In this document: piece by piece, positions 17,693 through 24,276 of the stretch
Position numbering within the stretch: the stretch's first letter is position 1
How the letters are laid out: the number at the start of each line of letters is the position of its first letter
Source of the DNA: Pseudomonas proteolytica
Lineage (GTDB): Bacteria; Pseudomonadota; Gammaproteobacteria; Pseudomonadales; Pseudomonadaceae
Direction: 5' to 3'
DNA length: 51,216 nucleotides
Assembly (NCBI RefSeq): GCF_007858275.1
Contig: NZ_VFEV01000044.1
Location: 1 to 51,216, forward strand
The notes under the pieces: generated by a model
Database searches by the model: none
The model's input: the letters and a program-made list of their open reading frames with translations, nothing else
What the model was told of the DNA's origin: nothing
Program-made: the position numbers and the translations under genes

Positions 17693-18882
17693 TTGGGAGT
17701 CCCCAGCAGCCGATCGAACCAGCGGGTGGAGGGTTTTTCCAGACCTTCGGAGCGCTTGGCCAGGCGTTCACCGAGGGTCTTGAGGTTTTGCGTCAGGGTC
17801 TCCCGGGGCGCCAGGCTGAATAAGGTTTGCCCCTGGTTCTTGGCGTTCAGGCGCACCTCGGGGCTGAAGGGCAACACGGCGATGGCCTCCAGGCCGAAGC
17901 TCTTTTCCAGGGCATCGGTGTCCGGCGCGGCACCTTTGAGGTAGCGGTCCACCAGCAGCTTGGCATGATCAAGCTTCATGCCTTTTTCCCGCCACTGATT
18001 GAGTACCGCCAGGTTGCGCCGGCAGTCGAGGACGTTCTGGTCGGTGCACCACAAGAGCTTGTCGCAATGGCTGACGAAGGTGCGCAAGGCTTCGCTGTCG
18101 CGCTGGCCGGTGAGGTTCACCACGATGTGCTGGAAGTGCTGGCGCAGGGCGCTGAGCAGCATGTACAACTCGGCGGCGCTGGTCATTTCCAGCGGCTCGT
18201 CGCTTTCGGTATAGGCGAGGATGCGCAGCCCACCCTCGGTGGCGGTGAACGCGCTGTTGATCAGGGTGGTGTCCAGGCGGCGCAGGTGGCGCAGGGCATC
18301 GCCAAAGTTGAACGAACTTTCCAGGCCCAGCAGCGCCAGGCTGTCACCACGGGGCAGGCCCAGGTCCAGCAGCAGGGTCTGTTGACCACTCTTTTGCACC
18401 ACCATCGCCAGGTGGCTGGCGAGCAGGGCGCCGTCGGCATTGCCCTGGGTGCCATACAGCACGGTGAGGCCGCCCAGGTGTGCGCTGTGCGCCACCGGTG
18501 GCAGGCGCTTGCTCAGGCGTCGCACCAGGCCGGCGACTTCGCTGGAGCGCGAGCCGTAGGCGACAAAATCCCGCGCGCCGGCACGCATTGCGTTGAGCAC
18601 CAGTTGATTGTCCATGCCGTCGCCCAGGGCGACGATGGCGAGCATTGGCTTGGCTTCCAGGGCACCTTCGATCAAGGCGCTCTGGGCCACCACATGCTCG
18701 CGGTCCAGGCCCACGAACACCAGGTTGGCGAAGGTCACGTCCACCAGGGCCAACAGTTCATCAAGGCTGCCACCACCGGCACTGACCACTTGGCCCAGGG
18801 GCGCCAGGGCGCCTTGCAGCCATTCCAGGTCGGTGGTGTTGCGGGTGATTGCCAGGAACGTCTGGCTCAGGCTATCGCTCAT
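17689..18882 (-). CDS. tadZ: TadZ/CpaE-like pilus localisation protein
   Basis: A 397-residue protein with a receiver-like N-terminal domain (about 1-125) and a MinD/ParA-type ATPase fold (about 135-370), as in TadZ/CpaE proteins that place the Tad machine at its cell site. The position normally holding the deviant Walker A lysines reads LYGTQGNADGALLASHLA: no KGGxGKT signature, so nucleotide binding may be weak or absent, as reported for some TadZ proteins. Later ParA-like blocks (LLLDLGLPRGDSLALLGLE; HIVVNLTGQRDSEALR) are present. It overlaps rcpA and tadA by four bases each. Confidence 0.88.
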   Translation of the reverse strand: MSDSLSQTFLAITRNTTDLEWLQGALAPLGQVVSAGGGSLDELLALVDVTFANLVFVGLDREHVVAQSALIEGALEAKPMLAIVALGDGMDNQLVLNAMRAGARDFVAYGSRSSEVAGLVRRLSKRLPPVAHSAHLGGLTVLYGTQGNADGALLASHLAMVVQKSGQQTLLLDLGLPRGDSLALLGLESSFNFGDALRHLRRLDTTLINSAFTATEGGLRILAYTESDEPLEMTSAAELYMLLSALRQHFQHIVVNLTGQRDSEALRTFVSHCDKLLWCTDQNVLDCRRNLAVLNQWREKGMKLDHAKLLVDRYLKGAAPDTDALEKSFGLEAIAVLPFSPEVRLNAKNQGQTLFSLAPRETLTQNLKTLGERLAKRSEGLEKPSTRWFDRLLGTPK

Positions 18883-20081
18883 TGGGAAAGTCCTGTGCGT
18901 CGGTCGAAGTTGCCGTTTTCCAGGAAGTACAGGCGATACCAGTTGGGGTCGTAGGTGCGCAGTTTTTCCCCGGGCAGGGACGGCAGGCGTGCGTTGGCGG
19001 CCAGGGGCTGGACCAAGTGCGGGGTGACGATCATCAGCAGCTCTTTTTCCTCGCGGCTGACGTTGCTGTCACGGAAAAACGCGCCGAGGATCGGGATATC
19101 GCCCAGGCCTGGAAACTTGCTGATGGTGGAGCGGTTGTTATTGCTGATCAGGCCGCTGATCACAAAGCTTTCGCCATCGGCCAGGGACACCGTGGTGTCG
19201 GTGCGGCGCACGGTCAGGGCCGGCACCTGGATGCCCTCTACCTGTAGGGCGTTGGCGTAATCCAGCTCGCTGACTTCCGGCGCCACCTTCAGGGAAATCC
19301 GCGTGCGGTCGATCACGGTCGGGGTCAGCGTCAGGCGGATGCCGAACTCTTTGTACTCGATGGAGATCGTGTCGCTGCCGGCGCTGGGCACCGGGATCGG
19401 CACTTCGCCGCCGGCCAGAAAGGTCGCACTGTGCCCGCTCATGGCAACCAGGCTCGGACGCGCGAGGGTGTAGGCAAAGCCGCTGCGTTCCAGGGCATTG
19501 ATCACCGCCGAAAAACGCCCACCACCAATGCCGATGTTAAAACTTTCGTTATCCAGCGGCAGGCTCATCCCGGCGGTGCGCGGGCTACCGAACAGGAAGT
19601 TGCGCGTGCCGCCAAAAATCGAGGTACTGGCCTCCTTGAGCTTGGTGCGGCTGACTTCCACAAAGCGGATATCGGTCTGCACCTGGCTCGGCAGGGACGG
19701 GTCGTCGGAGGGCGACAGGGCCATGCTGGTCAGGCTTGAGCTGGCCTTGCCCTTGACGAACACCATGCTCTGGCGCGGGGCGCTGGAACAACGGGTCCAG
19801 ACCATCAGGCTAGTGGCGCCAGAGGCCACGCCGGTGAGCAGGAACGCGCGGTCACCATTGAGGTGTACGTCGGCGATTTTGGGGTCACCAATGGCCAGCC
19901 GGGTGATCGCCACCGGTGACTGCAGGTTTTGCTGCAAGCCTTCGCCGACCTCGACCACGGCCGGCAGGGCACCCAGGTTGCTGCAGGTGTCCGAGGCGCC
20001 GAATGCCAGGCCGACAGGCAGGCTGGACAGCATCAAGGCCCAGGCCATTTGAGTGAACGCAGGTGCGAAACGTTGGCGCAT
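18879..20081 (-). CDS. rcpA: RcpA/CpaC outer-membrane secretin
   Basis: A 400-residue secretin of the Tad system. A signal peptide (MRQRFAPAFTQMAWALMLSS, cleavage likely near AFGA-SD) precedes a pilus-secretin N-domain (EVGEGLQQNLQSPVAITRLAIGDPKIADVHLNG) and the secretin beta-barrel core (VPIPVPSAGSDTISIEYKEFG; VLDYA-type and PGLGDIPILGAFFRD near the C-terminus). It would form the outer-membrane pore for the Flp pilus. It lies 19 bases after rcpC and overlaps tadZ by four bases. Confidence 0.94.
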   Translation of the reverse strand: MRQRFAPAFTQMAWALMLSSLPVGLAFGASDTCSNLGALPAVVEVGEGLQQNLQSPVAITRLAIGDPKIADVHLNGDRAFLLTGVASGATSLMVWTRCSSAPRQSMVFVKGKASSSLTSMALSPSDDPSLPSQVQTDIRFVEVSRTKLKEASTSIFGGTRNFLFGSPRTAGMSLPLDNESFNIGIGGGRFSAVINALERSGFAYTLARPSLVAMSGHSATFLAGGEVPIPVPSAGSDTISIEYKEFGIRLTLTPTVIDRTRISLKVAPEVSELDYANALQVEGIQVPALTVRRTDTTVSLADGESFVISGLISNNNRSTISKFPGLGDIPILGAFFRDSNVSREEKELLMIVTPHLVQPLAANARLPSLPGEKLRTYDPNWYRLYFLENGNFDRRTGLSQ

Positions 20082-20100
20082 TCAGGGCATCCTTGCTCAA

Positions 20101-21048
20101 TCAGGGGTTTTGTTGGGTCGCTTGGTTACCACGTATGACCTCGATGCCGGAGCGCCTGGTTTCGTTGGCGCCCCCGGCTTGCGCGACTCTTTTCGGGGCC
20201 CCGAGCATCGCCAGTTGAGTGAACTGGTACAGCTCGCGATTAGCGCTTTGCAGGTTGGCGGGGGCGTCGTTGTTGCCGGCCCAGTACTGGCTCAGCAACT
20301 GCTCATCGGCACTGCGTACGGCCAGGCGCAAGGTGCCGGCGCTGGTTGCCAGCATCAAACGGCTCATCAACTGTTGTGGCACTGCCAACACCACGGTCCG
20401 CGGCGGGCTTGCCTGGCGTTGTGCCTGGCGGGCCTTTTCTTCATCGGTGGTGGGCGGGGCTACGGCCGGCTTGCCATCGTTGGTCGGGCCGAGGTTATCG
20501 CCCACACTGAGCAGGCGCAGGGCCGGCACGATGACCTGGGCCGTGGCCTCAGGGTTGGTGCCTTCCGGACGCAGGAACAGCAGCACATCCACAAAATCCC
20601 CGGGGCTCAACTGGCCGGCGGCGCCGATGACCTCATCGACGGCGACCGCCAGGGCGCGTTCGTCAGGGCGGATCATGCGGGCCAGGGGGCCACCGGCATT
20701 GAAGCTCGAATCATCCAGCCAAGTACCGGCAGGCAGGGCTCTCAAGGGCGTGCGGCCGATGGCCTGGTCGAGGCTGGTCAGGCTGCCGGCCGGTGCCGTG
20801 CGCAGTCTTTCCAGGGTCAGGTCGGCGGCGGTGAGGGCGATATACGGCGGCACATCATGGGCCAGGACCACTACCGATTGGCGGGTCTGGTCTTCGACGG
20901 CGGCGACGGTTTTTTCCACGGAAACGCCAGATGGCGACGGTTCGACAACCGGCTCAGGCGGGCGACTCAGCACCAGCCCCCAATAGCCTGCGAATAGCGC
21001 ACCGATTAATAACAACCCGGCCAGGATCATGCTGACACGACTGTTCAT
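20101..21048 (-). CDS. rcpC: RcpC/CpaB Flp pilus assembly protein
   Basis: A 315-residue protein with one N-terminal helix (MILAGLLLIGALFAGYWGL) and a SAF domain (VVLAHDVPPYIALTAADL; IGRTPLRALPAGTWLDDSSF), matching RcpC/CpaB, a periplasmic factor that works with the secretin. This is the first gene of the minus-strand tad operon; the promoter should lie in the 327-base gap shared with the divergent flp gene. Confidence 0.92.
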   Translation of the reverse strand: MNSRVSMILAGLLLIGALFAGYWGLVLSRPPEPVVEPSPSGVSVEKTVAAVEDQTRQSVVVLAHDVPPYIALTAADLTLERLRTAPAGSLTSLDQAIGRTPLRALPAGTWLDDSSFNAGGPLARMIRPDERALAVAVDEVIGAAGQLSPGDFVDVLLFLRPEGTNPEATAQVIVPALRLLSVGDNLGPTNDGKPAVAPPTTDEEKARQAQRQASPPRTVVLAVPQQLMSRLMLATSAGTLRLAVRSADEQLLSQYWAGNNDAPANLQSANRELYQFTQLAMLGAPKRVAQAGGANETRRSGIEVIRGNQATQQNP

Positions 21049-21375
21049 GAAGGCTCTCCCTTTCCTGTTGCACTACGGGCCCGTTTTTCCCAACGAGTTG
21101 ATTTCGCAACCAGGCAGCTATGAACATCTAACGATTTCGCTATTTGACGGTAGCCGAGCTAGGACAAAATGCCATTAGCCATCACGATTTATTTTGGAAC
21201 TATCGACATGCCTCCTGAAAACGCGGGTTTATGACGCCAGTGTTGCGACTACTACTTTGTGATTAATCCGTTCTTACAGTTGTTGATGTGGGGTTTGTTG
21301 ACAATGCTCTAGTGGCACGCAGCAATCACCGTGCAGTACCGCGATCTGCGCAAGCAAGCGCAAAGGAGAAGTCAT
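21049..21375. other. Divergent intergenic region, rcpC / flp1
   Basis: A gene-free gap holding the control regions of both arms of the tad locus. A consensus TTGACA at 21298-21303 lies 72 bases before flp1, but the bases 17 further on (AGCAAT) are a poor -10, as expected if an activator such as a PprB-type regulator is needed. AAAGGAG at 21362-21368 is the flp1 ribosome site. I see no REP element or clear terminator here. Confidence 0.45.
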
Positions 21376-21564
21376 ATGTTCCTTACCTTCATGATGAAGC
21401 TCTACCTTCAACTCCAACTGCTGTTTCATCGCAAAGAGGGCGCTACGGCGATCGAGTACGTGATCCTCGTGGCAGTTATTGCGCTAGTCGTATTGGCAGC
21501 GGGGAAATTGCTTGGGCCTCAGATCGCGGCCATGTTCGCTAAAGTCGGGGCAGCCTTGACCTGA
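21376..21564 (+). CDS. flp: Flp-type pilin subunit 1
   Basis: A 62-residue Flp prepilin. A 20-residue leader ending HRKEG is followed by the signature ATAIEYVILVAVIALVVLAA, then GKLLGPQIAAMFAKVGAALT. Class IVb Flp prepilins are cleaved after the Gly and then polymerise. The ATG at 21376 is chosen because AAAGGAG is seven bases upstream and the leader has normal length; an earlier in-frame ATG at 21331 lacks a ribosome site. No FppA/TadV prepilin peptidase is in this window. Confidence 0.93.
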   Translation: MFLTFMMKLYLQLQLLFHRKEGATAIEYVILVAVIALVVLAAGKLLGPQIAAMFAKVGAALT

Positions 21565-21619
21565 TTGGCAATAGCGCTTTGAGCAAGCCCATCAGTGATT
21601 GTCTTGGAAGGTATTGCTC

Positions 21620-22024
21620 ATGAACGCTGTTGTGACGAGCCGCCAGCAGATCCTGTTGGTGGATGACGAAGAAGATGCCCTCGTAGAACTGGCGGAATCG
21701 CTGGGGAACGAGGGCTTTGTTTGCTTCTGTGCCAGCTCCGTCACGGATGCACTACAGGAACTGACACTGCATCCTGATATTGCGCTGGTCATCACTGACT
21801 TGCGCATGCCTGAGGAAAGCGGCATTTCCCTGATCAAGCGCTTGCGTGAGCACACCTCACGCCAGCACCTGCCCGTGATTGTCATGTCGGGTCATGCCGA
21901 AATGGATGACGTCAGTGACATGTTGCGCTTGCAGGTCCTGGACCTGTTTCGCAAACCCATCTACCTGGTTCGGTTGTTCGATACCCTCAACAATCTGTTT
22001 CCCCTGAAGACGGGGAAGCCGTGA
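21620..22024 (+). CDS. Receiver-only response regulator
   Basis: A 134-residue stand-alone receiver domain. Acidic pocket Asp15-Asp16 (ILLVDDEED), phospho-acceptor Asp60 (ALVITDLRMPEESG), Ser90 at the Thr/Ser switch position (VIVMSGH) and Lys112 (LFRKPI) are all present. No DNA-binding or enzymatic output domain follows; the protein ends TGKP. It sits between the two flp genes on the same strand, 55 bases after one and 32 before the other, so it is probably cotranscribed with the pilins. The kinase half of the tadB chimera is the only histidine kinase in the window and is an obvious candidate partner, but this is inference from position. Confidence 0.9.
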   Translation: MNAVVTSRQQILLVDDEEDALVELAESLGNEGFVCFCASSVTDALQELTLHPDIALVITDLRMPEESGISLIKRLREHTSRQHLPVIVMSGHAEMDDVSDMLRLQVLDLFRKPIYLVRLFDTLNNLFPLKTGKP

Positions 22025-22056
22025 CTCATCCATAGCGCCGGTTCAGGAGAGTTCCT

Positions 22057-22245
22057 ATGTTGCTTACCTTGCTGATGAGGATGTGTGCTTGGTCGATGCT
22101 GCTCTTGCGCCGCAGGGACGGTGCGACGGCCATCGAGTATGTGATTTTGATTGTGGTGATTGCGTTGGTAGTGCTGGCCGCCGGGAAGTTGCTGGGACCG
22201 CAGATTGCGACATTCTTTGGCAAGGTGGGGGATGCGTTGACCTGA
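22057..22245 (+). CDS. flp: Flp-type pilin subunit 2
   Basis: A 62-residue paralogue of the first Flp pilin. The leader ends RRRDG, followed by ATAIEYVILIVVIALVVLAA and GKLLGPQIATFFGKVGDALT. The mature parts are nearly identical, while the leaders (MLLTLLMRMCAWSMLLL against MFLTFMMKLYLQLQLLF) differ more. CAGGAGA precedes the ATG. The duplication is separated by the receiver gene. Confidence 0.92.
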   Translation: MLLTLLMRMCAWSMLLLRRRDGATAIEYVILIVVIALVVLAAGKLLGPQIATFFGKVGDALT

Positions 22246-22258
22246 GTACGGCGGCTAT

Positions 22259-22393
22259 TGTGGCGAGGGGGCTTGTCCCCCGCTGGGCTGCGCAGCAGCC
22301 CCAAAACCGGCCACTTCGGTGTGGCTGATAAAAATCAGTAAGTCTTATTGGGGCTGCTGCGCAGCCCAACGGGGGACAAGCCCCCTCTCCACA
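22259..22393. repeat. Long-class REPIN
   Basis: Left arm TGTGGCGAGGGGGCTTGTCC plus CCCGCTGGGCTGCGCAGCAGCCCC and the complementary right arm ending GGACAAGCCCCCTCTCCACA, with about 44 bases between. It lies between convergent flp2 and the TpsB gene, starting 14 bases after the flp2 stop. Confidence 0.92.
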
Positions 22394-22425
22394 GGTCCGC
22401 GTGCCTTTATTAGCTCAATCCACCC

Positions 22426-24108
22426 CTACAACTGATAGCTGAAACTCAACGTATACCGCGGCCGCCGGTTAAAACTGTCCAGCGCCATATCCGACATCGG
22501 CTTGGCCGCCTCCAACGCAATGTTGTAGTACTTGGCATCGCCAAACCGCAGGCCTATGGCGGCAGAGGACATGTCGCTATCTTTCACCGGCAAGTTGTTG
22601 AACCACGCCTTGGCACGGTCGAGCACGATGTAGGGCTGCACGATCCTTACCCAGTCACCACTGCGGTTGTAGCTGTAGTTGACCTCGTAGGCCACCCCCC
22701 AGCCCTTGTCGCCCGAGCCCTGGTCATCCGGGTAACCACGCCCGAAATTCTGCCCGCCGAACACTGCGCGTTCGCTGTCGGGCAAGGTGTCGTCGCTCCA
22801 GTACAGCGCTGCCGAGAGCACGCCTTGCCAATTGTCGAAGAACTTGTCGCTCTGTACCCCGGACAGGCGCAGGCGGAAGAAGTCCAGGTCAGACTTTATC
22901 CCTTCCAGGTCGCTGCGTGTCTTGGCCCCCAAGCCGTCGATGCCTTGGTACAGGCCGGCACTGAGGATGCGCAATTGGCGATCATCGGCCTTGCGCCAGT
23001 CTCCTTCGAAGGCCAGTGCGCGCAGGTCGGTTTCTACGTCGAACCGTTGCGGGTAACCCACCAGTTGATAGCGGGTCCGGTCGTTCACTCCGTAGAAGCG
23101 GGTGCCGAGGGTCAGGGACTCGCTGGGCGAGGCGATCAGCGGATGGCTCAGGCCGATGGAGAAGCGGTCGTTCTCCCGGTGCGGCTTGAGTGAAAAGCCG
23201 CCGTCCAGGCGGATACGGGTGCTCGGGTCGCTGCGATAGCGCGCGCCATACAGGCTCAATTGCGTGCCTTCGGCATTGATGAACTGGCTGTAGTCGAGCC
23301 GGTAGTAACGCTCTTTGTCTTCCCCCGGAGGGAACAGGCCGCTGAGGCTCACTTGTTCGCCCATTGCAGTGTGGGAGTTGCTGGTGCCGGCGATCAGGGC
23401 TTGCAGGCCGCCACGGCTGTCGTCGGTCATGCTCATGCTGCTGGTAAACGGTTTGCGGCTGGCCTGAATATTCATATGCGCGGCACCGTCGGTGGTGCCC
23501 GGTGGCGGTACTTGCGCTTGCAGGGTCACGCCAGGAATCCGCCCCATCAAGGTGGTGTAACGCTCAAACGTCTTGCGGGTCAGCGGGCGTTCGGCCTGGA
23601 GTTTTTGTGCCAGCTTGTCGACGTAGCCCGAGACCGAACCAATGTCGCCCTGCACTTGGTAGTCCTTGATGTAGCCCTCGACCAAAACCACCCGCACCAG
23701 GCCCTGCTCGAAGCGTTGGTCGGGCAGGAAGGCGTAGGACAACAGGTAGCCGTCCTGCTGATAGCGACGGGTGATGCTGCGGGTGGCTTCGATCAGTTGC
23801 GCAAGGTTGGTTTCACGGCCAATCAACGGCTCGAAAACCTGGGCGACTTCCTGCAGCGGGTACACGGTGCCGCCCTCGATCTGCAGTTTGCGGATGGTGA
23901 CTTTGGTGTCCATCAGCAACGGTTGCGCTTGTGCGGCCGGGGTCTCTGGTAGCTGGGTCTGCGGCGTCACCGGGCGGTAGGCGTCGGCCGGCAGGTTGGG
24001 TACGGGGAGGTTGCGGATGGTGTCGTTGCTGTTGAGGAAGCTGGGTAGGGTCTCGGCGTGTACGTAAGCGCTGAGGGTGAGCAATAACAACGGCGTCAAA
24101 ACGCGCAT
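22426..24108 (-). CDS. TpsB/FhaC-type two-partner secretion transporter
   Basis: A 560-residue Omp85-superfamily protein of the ShlB/FhaC/HecB type. Signal peptide MRVLTPLLLLTLSAYVHA, a Pro-rich linker, POTRA-like domains (KVTIRKLQIEGGTVYPLQEV; YQQDGYLLSYAFLPDQ; VVLVEGYIKDYQVQG) and a 16-strand type beta barrel with the L6 motif GRGYPDDQG and a final strand RPRYTLSFSYQL. The start at 24108 has GGAG six bases upstream; in-frame codons further upstream cross a terminator hairpin. Such proteins export a TpsA passenger, but no TpsA (no TPS or haemagglutinin domain) is adjacent. The upstream gene on the same strand is a glycine-rich lipoprotein, which may be its substrate. Confidence 0.92.
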   Translation of the reverse strand: MRVLTPLLLLTLSAYVHAETLPSFLNSNDTIRNLPVPNLPADAYRPVTPQTQLPETPAAQAQPLLMDTKVTIRKLQIEGGTVYPLQEVAQVFEPLIGRETNLAQLIEATRSITRRYQQDGYLLSYAFLPDQRFEQGLVRVVLVEGYIKDYQVQGDIGSVSGYVDKLAQKLQAERPLTRKTFERYTTLMGRIPGVTLQAQVPPPGTTDGAAHMNIQASRKPFTSSMSMTDDSRGGLQALIAGTSNSHTAMGEQVSLSGLFPPGEDKERYYRLDYSQFINAEGTQLSLYGARYRSDPSTRIRLDGGFSLKPHRENDRFSIGLSHPLIASPSESLTLGTRFYGVNDRTRYQLVGYPQRFDVETDLRALAFEGDWRKADDRQLRILSAGLYQGIDGLGAKTRSDLEGIKSDLDFFRLRLSGVQSDKFFDNWQGVLSAALYWSDDTLPDSERAVFGGQNFGRGYPDDQGSGDKGWGVAYEVNYSYNRSGDWVRIVQPYIVLDRAKAWFNNLPVKDSDMSSAAIGLRFGDAKYYNIALEAAKPMSDMALDSFNRRPRYTLSFSYQL

Positions 24109-24187
24109 AGGACACTCCATGGTCAAAACTGCAGCGGCATTTCGCAGGTTCCCGCCGGGTTCTTGGGCACGGTTCGGGAGTTCCAAT

Positions 24188-24222
24188 AAAAAAGACGAGA
24201 GACCCATTGGAATCTCTCGTCT
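24188..24222 (-). terminator. Rho-independent terminator between lipoprotein and tpsB
   Basis: On the minus strand AGACGAGAGA and TCTCTCGTCT form a perfect ten-base-pair stem with a ten-base loop, followed by TTTTTT (plus-strand A tract 24188-24193). It lies 55 bases after the glycine-rich lipoprotein gene and 80 bases before tpsB. It would end or attenuate transcription from the lipoprotein gene, so tpsB is expressed by readthrough or its own promoter. Confidence 0.88.
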
Positions 24223-24276
24223 CAACCAAGCGTAGGCGCTGTAGAGGAGGCCGTCTAATGGCCAGGTGCAATTCTT

